The notes: generated by a model not told the origin, from the sequence alone. A stretch of DNA of 64,000 nt from Lachnospiraceae bacterium (GCA_910574185.1 CAJSZQ010000018.1:1-64000); one strand, 5' to 3'; shown: positions 8,739 to 18,890, counted from the stretch's first letter. A program made the numbers and translations.

Positions 8739-8858
8739 TGCAAGATACCTCCTTTTCATAAAAAACTCAGAATTAGTATCCGCAATGCTGAAATTATTAT
8801 TCATGTTTCAATAAAATAATCTTCCGTTCAAACAACTAATTTTTAAATTGAAAATAAA

Positions 8859-10139
8859 TTATACCTGACGGTAAATAATATCGTCACGTCCTGGTCCGTT
8901 TGAAATCATGGTAATCGGATATCCAATATGAGCTTCTACAAATTCAATATACTTACGACAATTCTCCGGAAGCTCCTCATAATCCTTAATGCCGGAAATA
9001 TCACACTTCCAGCCAGGAAGCTTCTCAAGCACCGGTTTTGCCTTCTCAAGTAAATGTGTCGTTGGAAATTCCGTCGTTACTTCTCCGTCAATTTCATAAC
9101 CCACACATACCGGAATCTCGTCCAAATATCCCAAAACATCCAGCACTGTAAACGCTACATCGGTCGCTCCCTGCATCCTGCAGCCATACTTAGAAGCCAC
9201 GCAGTCAAACCACCCCATACGTCTTGGCCGGCCCGTCGTTGCCCCAAATTCTCCGCCGTCTCCACCGCGGCGCCTCAGTTCATCCGCCTCATCCCCAAAA
9301 ATCTCGCTGACAAAAGCTCCCGCTCCCACCGCGCTGGAATATGCCTTGCATACCGTAATAATCTTTTTAATCTCATATGGAGGAATCCCTGCTCCAATAG
9401 CTCCATATGCCGCCAAGGTAGAAGAAGAAGTTACCATTGGATAAATGCCATGATCCGGGTCCTTCAGCGAACCAAGCTGTCCCTCTAGCAGAATCTCTTT
9501 GCCTTCTTTCAGCGCATTGTGAAGATATAACGACACATCGCATACATAAGGTTCTACCATTTTCTTATATTCCTGTAATTCCTCGTACAACTCTTCCGGT
9601 TTAATCTCCGGTTTATGATACAGATATTTCAAAAGCACATTTTTCTGCTCGGCTACCCGCACTGTCTTTTCTCTCAAAAGCGTATCGTCAAATAATTCAC
9701 TCACCTGGAAACCAATCTTTGCATACTTATCCGAATAAAACGGCGCAATACCGGACTTAGTGGAACCAAACGACTTGCCCCCCAACCGCTCTTCTTCATA
9801 TGCATCAAAATTCTTATGATAGGACATCACCATCTGCGCGCGGTCGGAAACCAAAATTTTCGGCATTGGCACCCCTCTTTCAACAATAGACTGAACCTCC
9901 TTAAATAACACCGGAACATCTAACGCAACACCATTTCCAATAATACTAGTCGTGTGATTATAGAATACGCCTGACGGCAGCGTATGGAGTGCAAACTTAC
10001 CATAATTATTAATTATCGTGTGTCCTGCATTGGCTCCCCCCTGGAAACGCACAATAATATCCGCCTGTTTTCCCAGCATATCTGTAATCTTTCCCTTGCC
10101 TTCGTCTCCCCAATTCGCGCCAACAACTGCTTTTACCAT
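8859..10139 (-). CDS. purA: Adenylosuccinate synthetase
   Basis: A 426-residue enzyme converting IMP, aspartate and GTP to adenylosuccinate, the first committed step to AMP. The GTP loop GDEGKGK is at 11-17 with catalytic D12; H40 lies in GGANAGHT. ATTGRPRRMGW is the family signature in the C-terminal half. Length is normal. AGGAGG sits seven bases before the ATG. It is monocistronic; on the minus strand TATACT/TATAGT runs near 10211-10225 are possible -10 elements. purL, from the same pathway, lies 35 kb away, so purine genes are dispersed here. Confidence 0.97.
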   Translation of the reverse strand: MVKAVVGANWGDEGKGKITDMLGKQADIIVRFQGGANAGHTIINNYGKFALHTLPSGVFYNHTTSIIGNGVALDVPVLFKEVQSIVERGVPMPKILVSDRAQMVMSYHKNFDAYEEERLGGKSFGSTKSGIAPFYSDKYAKIGFQVSELFDDTLLREKTVRVAEQKNVLLKYLYHKPEIKPEELYEELQEYKKMVEPYVCDVSLYLHNALKEGKEILLEGQLGSLKDPDHGIYPMVTSSSTLAAYGAIGAGIPPYEIKKIITVCKAYSSAVGAGAFVSEIFGDEADELRRRGGDGGEFGATTGRPRRMGWFDCVASKYGCRMQGATDVAFTVLDVLGYLDEIPVCVGYEIDGEVTTEFPTTHLLEKAKPVLEKLPGWKCDISGIKDYEELPENCRKYIEFVEAHIGYPITMISNGPGRDDIIYRQV

Positions 10140-10249
10140 AATAATTCCTCCTGTGTGCTATACATCGTAAGAATATTCCATTTCGGCCATCTCATCAGAC
10201 AGCTACCTTTATAGTATACTATACCTTCTCTTTTTTGTACATTGTTATT

Positions 10250-11809
10250 TTACATGAGGGGTGCAAACAACCGCAGAACCTGTCCCACAATTTTCGCACT
10301 AAACGGACGGTTCTGAACCTCTGTCAAAGTAACCTTGTGGCTGCGCTTCAGAGTCTTCTGAAAATCCACCTCAATTGTTCCCACAACTGGATTATCATAA
10401 ATCAACACTCCACACTCAAAATGCAGGTACAGACTTCGGTAATCCAGATTGATAGAGCCAACCGTCGCCGTATCGTCATCCGATACAAATACCTTGGCAT
10501 GCACGAATCCCGGGGTATATTCATAAATCTGAACCCCTGCCTGAATCAGTTCTTTATAAAATGTCTGCGCAACCGCAAAAGCATACCATTTGTCCGGAAT
10601 ATGCGGCATTATAATAATTACCTCAATTCCACTCTTAGCCGCCCTGGTAAGGGTCGTAATCATCTCGCTATCCAGAATCAGATAAGGAGTCATAATATGC
10701 ACGTATTTCTTCGCATGATTCAAAATATGGAAATAGACCTCCTCGCCTACATTCTCATTGTCATAGGGATGATCCCCATAGGGAATCACATAACCTGTCC
10801 ATCTGGTATTCCATGTTCTTTTCACCGTCAGATAATTCTGATAATTTTCTTTCTCCCTAACGTCAAGATTCCACATCTCCAGAAACATCATTGTAAAGCT
10901 CTGCACCGCATCGCCTTTGAGCATCACTGCCGTATCCTTCCAGTGTCCAAAACGCTCTAACTCGTTGATGTACTCATCCGCCAAATTTACCCCGCCGGTA
11001 AACGCCACTCTGCCGTCGATCACACAAATCTTCCTGTGATCTCTGTTATTTTGCACTGTAGAAAGAAAAGGTATAATCGGATTTGCCATTTTACACTGGA
11101 TTCCCATTTTCCGAATTTTTTTATAATAATTATACGGAAAATTAGCAATCGCACAGGTTCCGTCATACATAAATCGAACCTCCACGCCCTCTGCCGCCTT
11201 CTTCTTAAGAATCTCAAGAATTGTACTCCACATATGCCCTTCTGCAATGATAAAATACTCCATAAAAATATATTCTCTTGCATTTTCAAGCTCTTTTATC
11301 AGCGCCCGGAATTTATCCTCGCCAAGAGGAAAATAAGTTACATCTGTATTCCGATAAGTGGGAAACCTTAAGTAGTCCGATAAGTAGAAAGCCAAATTTG
11401 CCATAGCCGGCTTACTCTCCCGGATTTCTTCAATAATATCGTCCTCCTGAACCATATAAGGGCTTTCCTCCAGCTTCAAAGTCTCTAGTTTCTCCCCAAC
11501 CCATCTGGTTCCCACCTGCAGTTCCACATAGATATAGAACAGTGTTCCCACAGCCGGAAACGCCATAATACACAAAATCCATGTCATCTTAAACGCAGGA
11601 TTATCCTCCGAATTGATAATATAAATCAGCACGCAAACACCCAGCACCGTAAAAGCCATATTGATAAATATGGTATACTGTCTAAGCATACTTGTAGACA
11701 CCGCAAGTATTGCAAGCTGCAGCAAAATCATTAATAAAATCAGTCCAGTACGGCTGAATATAATCCGAAATAGTCCTCCTTTGGCTTTTTTCAATCTCTT
11801 ATTTTCCAT
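10250..11809 (-). CDS. cls: Cardiolipin synthase, phospholipase D family
   Basis: A 519-residue membrane enzyme that makes cardiolipin from two phosphatidylglycerols. Two N-terminal membrane segments (about 15-40 and 45-65) plus a third near 75-95 precede two HKD catalytic motifs: H258/K260/D265 (DHRKICVIDGR) and H437/K439/D444 (HAKVFVSDDD). Order and length fit bacterial Cls of Firmicutes. GGGAG lies nine bases before the ATG. The region upstream carries a full copy of the 238-bp palindrome. Confidence 0.95.
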   Translation of the reverse strand: MENKRLKKAKGGLFRIIFSRTGLILLMILLQLAILAVSTSMLRQYTIFINMAFTVLGVCVLIYIINSEDNPAFKMTWILCIMAFPAVGTLFYIYVELQVGTRWVGEKLETLKLEESPYMVQEDDIIEEIRESKPAMANLAFYLSDYLRFPTYRNTDVTYFPLGEDKFRALIKELENAREYIFMEYFIIAEGHMWSTILEILKKKAAEGVEVRFMYDGTCAIANFPYNYYKKIRKMGIQCKMANPIIPFLSTVQNNRDHRKICVIDGRVAFTGGVNLADEYINELERFGHWKDTAVMLKGDAVQSFTMMFLEMWNLDVREKENYQNYLTVKRTWNTRWTGYVIPYGDHPYDNENVGEEVYFHILNHAKKYVHIMTPYLILDSEMITTLTRAAKSGIEVIIIMPHIPDKWYAFAVAQTFYKELIQAGVQIYEYTPGFVHAKVFVSDDDTATVGSINLDYRSLYLHFECGVLIYDNPVVGTIEVDFQKTLKRSHKVTLTEVQNRPFSAKIVGQVLRLFAPLM

Positions 11810-11927
11810 ATATGTCTTCTCCCGTCTGAGTGCATATCGTTTTTTTATCCGTCAAAGACAGTTTAGCACACTTTATTTCCTGTCTCAAGTTGTTAATATT
11901 TATACGCGTCCGCCAGAAGGAAGTGTA

Positions 11928-12165
11928 TTACAGTTCACAGGTCATTTGGTAAACAGCGGGTTGAATCAGGAGCATGTCTCAAAGCAGACAATTCAGGAGT
12001 GTTTTTAACGGAATTGAAATAACAGCTTATGCAGGCTTAGACGCGAAGGCTTTCCTTGGCGGCTTAGTCTGCGTTAGCTGATAGTTCAATGGAATGTTAC
12101 TCCGTCTGCTTTGAGACATGCTCCTGATTCAACCCGCGTCCGGCAGGCGACGTGTAAACAGTAAC
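11928..12165. repeat. 238-bp palindromic repeat family 1, copy A
   Basis: A full-length copy between divergently transcribed cls and the 12269 gene. The outer arms begin TTACAGTTCACAGGTCAT and end GTGTAAACAGTAAC. An inner perfect pairing of about 34 bases covers GCGGGTTGAATCAGGAGC and continues through CTCAAAGCAGAC, matched by GTCTGCTTTGAG on the other side. A second inner palindrome contains ACAGCTTATGCAGG, with GCTTAGTCTGCGTTAGCTG opposite. No reading frame or transposase is present. The 459 bases between genes hold this element and, at 12166-12268, a remnant-like CAGTAAACTGTAAC and the leader of the next gene. Confidence 0.9.
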
Positions 12166-12268
12166 GGCAAGTGCGTGAACCGTAACAGCAGTAAACTGTA
12201 ACCCTTGCTTTTTTCCTAAAAAGGTATTATACTAGCCATATGCGAAACCGAAGAAAGGAGTTAAACAC

Positions 12269-12592
12269 ATGTCAAAGATTTTCAAACGTTTATTAGGATT
12301 AGCTGCAGTCGGAGGTGCTGTAGCGGCAGGAGTGATACATTACCTTAACAGTTCCGAGAATACTGATGATTTTTTAGATGAATTTGACGACGATTTTGAT
12401 TTGGACGATGATTTAAATCCAGCAGCCGAAAGAGAATACGTTTCTTTAAATACTGCTCCAACAGCTGAAACAGAGGAGCCAGAAGCGGAAAAAGAAGAAG
12501 CTGACAAAACAGAGTCTATCGCCGAAACCAAGGCTGAAACGGAAAGCAAATCAGAAGAAACAACAGATAAAGAGACTAAGAAATCTAAATAA
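12269..12592 (+). CDS. Small acidic membrane-anchored protein, unknown function
   Basis: 107 residues. The short basic start (MSKIFKRLLG) leads into one hydrophobic segment (9-26), then a strongly acidic linker (DDFLDEFDDDFDLDDD, about 33-48) and a low-complexity Glu/Lys/Thr tail. It resembles small membrane-anchored acidic proteins common in Lachnospiraceae; no family is recognised. GAAAGGAG precedes the ATG, and a bidirectional terminator follows. Confidence 0.7.
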   Translation: MSKIFKRLLGLAAVGGAVAAGVIHYLNSSENTDDFLDEFDDDFDLDDDLNPAAEREYVSLNTAPTAETEEPEAEKEEADKTESIAETKAETESKSEETTDKETKKSK

Positions 12593-12599
12593 AATATTA

Positions 12600-12647
12600 C
12601 GTACAGGGGGAGACGCTTCACATGAAGAAGCTGTCTCCCCTGTATAT
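12600..12647. terminator. Bidirectional terminator between convergent genes
   Basis: TACAGGGGGAGAC and its complement GTCTCCCCTGTA flank an inner CTTC/GAAG pairing, giving a long hairpin with T/A-rich flanks on both sides. It separates the acidic-protein gene from the convergent PilZ gene. Confidence 0.75.
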
Positions 12648-13292
12648 TTACTGCAACAAATTATTCTCCTCTTTTTCCTTCCTTGCCTTCGCCTGAAGCA
12701 CTTCCGTCTGATACACATAATTACGAATCAGCGCCTCCGCCTTCGGCGGTAAGTCGATATACTGACAACCATAACCATACAGCCCCTCTCTGCGCACAGG
12801 CCTCATCTTCTGAATGCAAGCGGTAATCAGCGGCGATTTTAATTCAGGAAAAATGACGGATAATACTGTACCCGGCTGAAATCTCTGCTTAGAAACGAAT
12901 TGAAATCCTCCGGTTCCAATATCTTTTACCTTAACCGGTATCGTTACTGATTGCCCTTCCAAAAGCAGCGAAACACGAAAAGTCACATAAACCCGGAAAT
13001 TCTTTCTCTGCTCAGGAACATCGTTGGTAACAGCGCGAACAATGTAAACATCCCGGTTATCAAGCAGTCTAAAGGAGTGGAACTCCTCTGACAGAGTGTA
13101 TATAAACGCCCGGAAATCATACTGCTTTCCTTCTGGCATTAAGAAAAACTTCTTTGGAAAATCCTCGGATGGTTTTTCGGAAAAAACCAACGCCACTGTA
13201 TCCAGACTTTCTCTATTATACTCTACCTCCGTCAGATACGTACAGTCCATATTGTAAAGAGTTCCATTTTTCAGATTCTGCAATGCGCCCAT
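12648..13292 (-). CDS. PilZ-domain protein, predicted c-di-GMP receptor
   Basis: 214 residues. The N-terminal half resembles the YcgR-like beta domain; the C-terminal half is PilZ, with the c-di-GMP signature RKNFR (about 96-100, RxxxR) and DIGTGG (about 125-130, [D/N]xSxxG type with Gly for Ser). It probably senses c-di-GMP to control a surface or secretion process, but the partner is not in this window. It is a single gene, with GGAGG in its leader. Confidence 0.85.
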   Translation of the reverse strand: MGALQNLKNGTLYNMDCTYLTEVEYNRESLDTVALVFSEKPSEDFPKKFFLMPEGKQYDFRAFIYTLSEEFHSFRLLDNRDVYIVRAVTNDVPEQRKNFRVYVTFRVSLLLEGQSVTIPVKVKDIGTGGFQFVSKQRFQPGTVLSVIFPELKSPLITACIQKMRPVRREGLYGYGCQYIDLPPKAEALIRNYVYQTEVLQAKARKEKEENNLLQ

Positions 13293-13384
13293 AAATTATC
13301 CCTACCTCCTCCTTACCCACAAACAACCATTTCTATAGTTTCATTCTATCAGAGAAAAATCCCGGACGCAAGTCCATTTCCTGG

Positions 13385-14785
13385 TCATAACATCCATATC
13401 CTGCACAGTATTTCTGTCGCCTCTTTTATCTCTTCCTCCGACAGATTCGCATACCCCAGAAGCACCGTTCCTTTCTGTGCCCTATCCCCAATGATGTAAT
13501 CTGACAATCCATATACCCTGATTCCTTCTTCTTTTGCCCTGTATATCAGTTCCTCCTCCTCTAATTCCTCAAAAGTGAGAAGCAGGTGCACCCCGGCATG
13601 TTCTCCGGAAATTCTGCATCTGCCTGAAAGCGGCGAAAGTCCTTTTATCAGCATGTCATGTCTTCCTTTATAAAGCGCTCTGGTCTTATTCAAATGTCTC
13701 TCATAATATCCGTCTTCTATAAAACGCTGCACAATCAACTGGTCAACCACAGATACTGTCGAGCTGATAAATCCACACGTTTTCCGGTAAACATCTGCAA
13801 GAGCTTCTGGAAGCACCATATAACTCATCCGAATAGCCGGCGCTATGGATTTGGAAAAGGTCCCCAGATAGATAACCTTTCCGTTCCTGTCATAACCTTG
13901 AAGCGCAGGAATCGGTTTCCCCTTATATCGAAATTCACTGTCATAATCATCCTCAATAATATAACGTCCTTCTTTTTCATTTGCCCATTTCAATAACTCC
14001 ATCCGCCTTTTCACAGGCATCACAATCCCGGTAGGATACTGATGGGACGGCGTCACATATGCCACATCTGCTTCAGTCTCGCAAAGGGAAGTAACTTCCA
14101 TTCCACATGCATCCATATCGACAGGACATACCCGATATGACTGGCTTGTAAACAAACGATACGCCTGTTTATACGCCGGATTTTCCACCGCAATCACATG
14201 TTCTCTTCCAATCACAGAACATAAAAGCATTAGAAGATAATCGCTTCCTGCCCCTACAATCACCTGCCCCAGATTACAGTTTACGCCTCTTGCCTGATAC
14301 AGATATTTGCAAATCGCTTCCCGAAATCCCTTTTCTCCCTGATGGTTTCCAAGCCGAAACAACTCCACCCTGTCATCCAACAGAATATCCCTCGACAGCT
14401 TCCTCCATGCATTATAAGGAAAACTCTTTAAATCCACGCCATTAGGGGTAAAATCAAACCGGTATCGCTCTTCTTTTCTCTCATTTTCTTCCACATAAAC
14501 TTTCTGTTCCTGCACAAGATGCACAAGTCCTTCAATCTGCGCTGCAAAAAACCCCCGATAAGGTTCAGATTCAATATAGCCTTCGGACAAAAGCTGCTCA
14601 TAAGCAAGCTCCACCGTACTCCTGCTCACCTCCAGGTGTTTCGCTAAAAGTCTTGTCGACGGCAGCTTTTCCCGATAGGAAATCCTGCCTGTTACAATAT
14701 TTTCTTTAATATAGTGATAAATCTGCGCATAAAGCGGCATTTTATCTTTGGGATTCAAATTCATTGTCAGCTCATTCATAGCCAC
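13385..14785 (-). CDS. MocR/PdxR-type GntR-aminotransferase regulator
   Basis: A 466-residue transcription factor: N-terminal GntR winged helix (about 14-80; LPSTRLLAKHLEVSRSTVE) joined to a type I aminotransferase fold (110-466). The PLP lysine is K312 (TFSKSIAP) and the aspartate region is IIEDDYDSEFRY (276-287). Related proteins activate pyridoxal-synthesis or amino-acid genes; no such target is adjacent, so the regulon is unknown. The start is weakly supported: no strong ribosome site is seen and ATGs at codons 1, 3 and 8 are all possible. The glnS terminator lies within 40 bases upstream. Confidence 0.87.
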   Translation of the reverse strand: MAMNELTMNLNPKDKMPLYAQIYHYIKENIVTGRISYREKLPSTRLLAKHLEVSRSTVELAYEQLLSEGYIESEPYRGFFAAQIEGLVHLVQEQKVYVEENERKEERYRFDFTPNGVDLKSFPYNAWRKLSRDILLDDRVELFRLGNHQGEKGFREAICKYLYQARGVNCNLGQVIVGAGSDYLLMLLCSVIGREHVIAVENPAYKQAYRLFTSQSYRVCPVDMDACGMEVTSLCETEADVAYVTPSHQYPTGIVMPVKRRMELLKWANEKEGRYIIEDDYDSEFRYKGKPIPALQGYDRNGKVIYLGTFSKSIAPAIRMSYMVLPEALADVYRKTCGFISSTVSVVDQLIVQRFIEDGYYERHLNKTRALYKGRHDMLIKGLSPLSGRCRISGEHAGVHLLLTFEELEEEELIYRAKEEGIRVYGLSDYIIGDRAQKGTVLLGYANLSEEEIKEATEILCRIWML

Positions 14786-14795
14786 TTATTAACAA

Positions 14796-14824
14796 ACCCA
14801 CAGCGCATCTATCGCACTGTGGGT
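14796..14824 (-). terminator. Terminator of glnS
   Basis: On the minus strand ACCCACAG pairs with CTGTGGGT across a 13-base loop, followed by TTGTT. It lies between glnS and the MocR gene. Confidence 0.6.
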
Positions 14825-14875
14825 GTTCTCCTTCCATCCATAACCGAGCATTCCTGTTCCTGAAAACTCTGTATA

Positions 14876-16543
14876 TTATTTTGGTAATTTAAAAGAACTT
14901 TTTAAGGACACAATCCGGTTAAATACCAGCGCATCCGGCGTAGAATCCTTGGCGTCAATACAAAAATAACCGGTTCTCACAAACTGAAAGCTGTCATATG
15001 CCTTTGCCCCGTCAAAATTAGGCTCCACATAACAATTCTTACGAACTTCCAGGGAATTGGGATTGATGTTCATAGAGCCGTCCTCTTCATTATAGACGCC
15101 CTTTTCCTCATCAATCAGATTCTCATAGAGACGAACCTCCGCCTGCTTTGCATACGGCGCCGCTACCCAATGGATAGTTCCCTTTACTTTTCGACCGGTA
15201 AATCCGCTTCCGCTCTTCGTCTCCGGGTCATACGTGCAGTGTACTACCGTTACATTGCCTTCTGCATCTGTCTCATAATCTGTGCACTTCACAAAATACG
15301 CCTGCATCAGACGGACCTCATTTCCCGGAAATAGGCGGAAATATTTCTTCGGAGGCTCAATCATAAAATCATCCCGCTCAATATAGAGCTCCCGGCAGAA
15401 GGGAAGCTTCCTCTTTCCAAGGGCTTCATTCTCCAGATTATTCTCTGCCTCCAGCCACTCCGTCTCTTCTTCCGGATAGTTATCAATTACAAGCTTAATC
15501 GGATCAAGCACCGCCATCATGCGAGACCGCTTCATTTTAAGGTCCTCCCGGATACAATATTCCAGCATAGCGTAATCTACAGACCCCTGTGCCTTAGACA
15601 CGCCGCATAATTCTACAAACATCCGCAGAGATTCCGGCGTAAACCCACGCCTTCTAAGAGCCGCAATAGACACCAGTCTGGGGTCGTCCCACCCGTCAAC
15701 TATGCCGTCCTCCACCAGTTTCTTAATATAACGCTTCCCGGTTACTACGTTGGTCAGATATAGCTTGGCAAATTCAATCTGCCTCGGCGCCGGGTCAAAT
15801 TCACACTCTCTTACCACCCAGTCATACAGCGGACGATGATCCTCAAATTCCAGCGTACAGATAGAATGGGTAATCTTCTCAACCGCGTCCTCAATCGGAT
15901 GGGCAAAATCATACATAGGATAAATACACCACTGGTTCCCCGTATTGTGGTGCGTCATATGAGCCACCCGATAAATCACCGGATCACGCATATTAATATT
16001 GGGAGACGCCATATCAATCTTCGCCCGAAGCACCTTCTCCCCGTCCTTATATACGCCGTTCTTCATTTCTTCAAACAGCTTTAAATTCTCCTCCACAGGC
16101 CGGTCCCGGTACGGACTGTTCTTTCCCGGCTCTTTTAACGTACCCCGGTACTCCCGGATTTCTTCCGGGCTCAAGTCGCAGACAAACGCCTTGCCCTTCT
16201 TTATCAGCTTTACCGCGCACTCATACATCACCGGAAAATAATCCGACGCATAGTACAGATGATCCTTGAAATCGGCTCCAAGCCACTCCACATCCGCTTT
16301 AATCGACTCTACAAATTCCATATCTTCTTTGGTAGGATTGGTGTCGTCAAACCGGAGGTGGAACGTTCCGTTATATTTCTTCGCCAGCCCGGAATTTAAG
16401 ATAATAGACTTGGCATGTCCGATATGCAGGTAACCGTTGGGCTCCGGCGGAAATCTGGTGCAGACTTCCTGATATACGCCTTCCGCAAGATCTTTGTCAA
16501 TCTCCTGCTCTATAAAATTCTTTGAAACCGTTTCTTCTCCCAT
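14876..16543 (-). CDS. glnS: Glutaminyl-tRNA synthetase
   Basis: A 555-residue class I synthetase that charges tRNA-Gln. [14 protein letters not shown] places HIGH at 40-43. The KMSKS-equivalent position reads VTGKR (267-271), differing from the usual VMSKR; the central Ser is Gly, although the Lys-Arg is kept. [18 protein letters not shown] and the two-barrel anticodon-binding C-terminus (340-555) are typical. GAGGAGG lies close before the ATG. Many Firmicutes lack GlnRS and use GatCAB, so a direct GlnRS here is a lineage trait. Confidence 0.95.
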   Translation of the reverse strand: MGEETVSKNFIEQEIDKDLAEGVYQEVCTRFPPEPNGYLHIGHAKSIILNSGLAKKYNGTFHLRFDDTNPTKEDMEFVESIKADVEWLGADFKDHLYYASDYFPVMYECAVKLIKKGKAFVCDLSPEEIREYRGTLKEPGKNSPYRDRPVEENLKLFEEMKNGVYKDGEKVLRAKIDMASPNINMRDPVIYRVAHMTHHNTGNQWCIYPMYDFAHPIEDAVEKITHSICTLEFEDHRPLYDWVVRECEFDPAPRQIEFAKLYLTNVVTGKRYIKKLVEDGIVDGWDDPRLVSIAALRRRGFTPESLRMFVELCGVSKAQGSVDYAMLEYCIREDLKMKRSRMMAVLDPIKLVIDNYPEEETEWLEAENNLENEALGKRKLPFCRELYIERDDFMIEPPKKYFRLFPGNEVRLMQAYFVKCTDYETDAEGNVTVVHCTYDPETKSGSGFTGRKVKGTIHWVAAPYAKQAEVRLYENLIDEEKGVYNEEDGSMNINPNSLEVRKNCYVEPNFDGAKAYDSFQFVRTGYFCIDAKDSTPDALVFNRIVSLKSSFKLPK

Positions 16544-16634
16544 GGGATATCCTCCTCGTCACTCGTTCTCATCATGATTTTTATCTTACCATACTTCCCC
16601 ATAGCCGACAATACAATATTTTTTGAAATTCCCA

Positions 16635-16664
16635 TTGACAAACCTACTACTTTTATTGTATAGT
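16635..16664 (+). promoter_or_regulatory. Promoter of tRNA-Thr
   Basis: TTGACA at 16635-16640 and TATAGT at 16659-16664 with an 18-base spacer, about 30 bases before the tRNA. Confidence 0.75.
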
Positions 16665-16694
16665 AATCACGTTGCGTATGATTTATACATATGT

Positions 16695-16767
16695 GCTGTT
16701 GTGGCTCAGTCGGTAGAGCGTCGCCTTGGTAAGGCGGAGGTCGGCGGTTCGATTCCGCTCAACAGCT
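16695..16767 (+). tRNA. tRNA-Thr (GGT)
   Basis: The acceptor stem GCTGTTG pairs with CAACAGC. The D-arm contains GCTCAGTCGGTAGAGC, the anticodon loop is TTGGTAA (anticodon GGT) on a 5-bp stem, and the T-loop is GGTTCGATTCC. The discriminator is T and no CCA is encoded. Confidence 0.95.
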
Positions 16768-16770
16768 TAT

Positions 16771-16815
16771 AAAAAGGCTTTTCAGAATCCATTGGTTCTG
16801 AAAAGCCTTTTCTGT
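16771..16815. terminator. Bidirectional terminator after tRNA-Thr
   Basis: AAAAGGCTTTTCAGAA pairs with TTCTGAAAAGCCTTTT around an 8-base loop, with T-runs on both strands. It serves the tRNA and probably also the sugar operon arriving from the right. Confidence 0.85.
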
Positions 16816-16867
16816 TAATCAACAGTGAATACAACTGACAAAAAATTTCCAAATGCACTTTGGGTAA

Positions 16868-17965
16868 TCAACGAATCCGGCAATCATCTTTTGCCCATTT
16901 CTGAGTCTTAGATTCTATTTCCTTGTTTGGGTTCGCAAGGGCTTCCTCCATCATCAGACAGATGTACATATCCTGCAGCGCTTCTTTCAGACTGTAAAAC
17001 TCTTTCCCTTCCTGAACGTATTCCCACATCTGTTTCATACACGTAGCCACCGCAATTTCATCATCATTCAGTCTTGCATTGATAAACGGCGTCCGATAGA
17101 GAAACTCCTCTCCAAGCATAAGGCCGTAGTGAGACCACTCCTGATTACCATATACGCCTAAATCAATTCTGTTTAGCTGCTGCGTTACCGGAACATTCTC
17201 CTTCGTCAGATACCGTATAGTCAAATCGTCTATCTCCCCCCGTTCTCCCTGAACCGTTAACTGTCTTGTCCGGATAAAAGAATGATACTGCGCCGGATCG
17301 GAAAAATCAAAAAAGGCAACTTTCCCATTCTCAAATTCTATTGTAAGACGATCCCTTGCACACTGAAAGCTTTCACCGTCAAACACCATTCCGTCACGCC
17401 CATATGTTTCTGTCACGTCAAACCAGAATCTTTTTCCATATACTCTGAAATTCTCATACCCCACGTTCAGAAACCGACGGATAATGCTTGCTCCGTGATA
17501 TCCATGCAAAGAAGAAATATTAATATTTTGAACAGTCCCTATCCTGCCGGTTTCAATCGCTTTATTCCATGCAGCATACAGCGGCTGGGCAAAATACTGC
17601 TCTGCAATCTGTATTTTTCCTCCGTATATTTTATAATTATCCCACACAGACTCCAGTTCCTTCATATCTTCGCCCGGAGGCGTTTCGCACAGCACTGGAA
17701 TCCCTCTTTTGAATAACACCGGCAGATATTTTGACGTTATACCTCGTTTTACAGAAAGCACAAGATAATCCGGCTTTGTTTCAATCAGTTCATCCACAGT
17801 GTTAACAACAGGAACATCCATTTTATCTGAAAAGATTCTGCCCTTTTCTGAGTCTCGTATCAGAACAGAAGTCAATTCAAACAACTCTGGTACCGCTTTT
17901 GCTATTCTTAAATAAAATTCTGCTCTCCATCCTGAGCCAATCAGCCCAAATCGTATCATTCCCAT
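16868..17965 (-). CDS. Gfo/Idh/MocA-family oxidoreductase
   Basis: A 365-residue NAD(P)-dependent oxidoreductase, last gene of the sugar ABC operon. The Rossmann fold starts at MIRFGLIGSGWRAEFY. The position of the usual EKP catalytic motif reads CETPPG, so the family lysine is replaced by threonine; activity may differ from classic dehydrogenases. I start at ATG 17965, with GGAG six bases upstream and just after the stop of the aldo/keto reductase gene; an upstream reading to 18058 would run into that gene. With the transporter it probably handles the imported sugar or glycoside; the substrate is unknown. Confidence 0.85.
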   Translation of the reverse strand: MGMIRFGLIGSGWRAEFYLRIAKAVPELFELTSVLIRDSEKGRIFSDKMDVPVVNTVDELIETKPDYLVLSVKRGITSKYLPVLFKRGIPVLCETPPGEDMKELESVWDNYKIYGGKIQIAEQYFAQPLYAAWNKAIETGRIGTVQNINISSLHGYHGASIIRRFLNVGYENFRVYGKRFWFDVTETYGRDGMVFDGESFQCARDRLTIEFENGKVAFFDFSDPAQYHSFIRTRQLTVQGERGEIDDLTIRYLTKENVPVTQQLNRIDLGVYGNQEWSHYGLMLGEEFLYRTPFINARLNDDEIAVATCMKQMWEYVQEGKEFYSLKEALQDMYICLMMEEALANPNKEIESKTQKWAKDDCRIR

Positions 17966-17978
17966 ATCTGTCTCCATT

Positions 17979-18875
17979 CTACGGCACATGAAATCCTCTT
18001 GACGCCGCAAGTATCCGATACCACTCATCATAGGATAAAACAATACTCTGGCCTTCAACCGCCGTTTTAATTCTGCTCATATTCATTGTTCCTGTAATCG
18101 CCGCAATTCTTACCGGATGAACATACAGCCACGCATACATGATTGCATCCATTGTAGTTCCATGTTCTTTTGCAATCTGACCAACCACATTTCTAAGACG
18201 CACAGACTGTTCATCCATACCTGTAAAGACGCTGCCCCCTCCAAGCGGCGACCACGCCATCAGCGGGATTCTCCTAATAAAAGCGTCGTCCAAAATCCCG
18301 TTAAAGAAATTCTCTACATTCTTAACTGATAATTCTACCTGATTTGTCGCTAATGAAATGGACATATAGCTTTGAAGCATTGATATCTGAGACGGCGTAA
18401 AATTGGACACGCCAACATGCAGCGCCTTTCCCGATCTGACAAGCTGTTCAAGAGCATCCGCAGTTTCAGCCGGATCTGCCAGCGGATCGGGTCGATGCAC
18501 CAGCAGAAGATCTACATATTCTGTTCCCAGCTTCTTCAAAGAATTGTCCACTTCTTTTATAATCTCTTTTTTTGAAGAATTATAATAGATTACTTGATTA
18601 TTCTCTATTCCTGGAAGCACAATTCCAGCTTTTGTTACCAGCTGCATCTTTCTTCTCAGTTCAGGACGCTTTTTTAAAACAGCCTCTCCAAATATTTTCT
18701 CACATTCATATCCGCCATACACCGGCGCATGGTCAAATGCAGTAAGCTCCAAATCCAGGCATTCCTCCACAAAACGAAGCAATTCCTTCCCCCGCATTCC
18801 AGAATCTTTCAGTCTCATACACCCAACTATCGTCTGCGGTAATTTCAGGCTGTCGCCAAATACTATCTGTTTCAT
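17979..18875 (-). CDS. Aldo/keto reductase
   Basis: A 298-residue NADPH-type aldo/keto reductase of the YdhF-like branch. The catalytic tetrad is visible: D48, Y53 (FDHAPVYGGYE), K82 (LVTKAGI) and H127 (LLLVHRPDP). AGGAG precedes the ATG. It sits between the permeases and the Gfo/Idh gene, so the two oxidoreductases probably act in sequence on the imported sugar (inference). Confidence 0.9.
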   Translation of the reverse strand: MKQIVFGDSLKLPQTIVGCMRLKDSGMRGKELLRFVEECLDLELTAFDHAPVYGGYECEKIFGEAVLKKRPELRRKMQLVTKAGIVLPGIENNQVIYYNSSKKEIIKEVDNSLKKLGTEYVDLLLVHRPDPLADPAETADALEQLVRSGKALHVGVSNFTPSQISMLQSYMSISLATNQVELSVKNVENFFNGILDDAFIRRIPLMAWSPLGGGSVFTGMDEQSVRLRNVVGQIAKEHGTTMDAIMYAWLYVHPVRIAAITGTMNMSRIKTAVEGQSIVLSYDEWYRILAASRGFHVP

Positions 18876-18890
18876 AATTATCTGATTCTC

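Noticed and set aside
11661..12008. 115-residue plus-strand gene opposite cls
   Set aside because: Shadow of the cls frame running into repeat copy A.
17966..18058. N-terminal extension of the Gfo/Idh protein
   Set aside because: It overlaps the end of the aldo/keto reductase gene and lacks a ribosome site; the Rossmann fold begins after ATG 17965.
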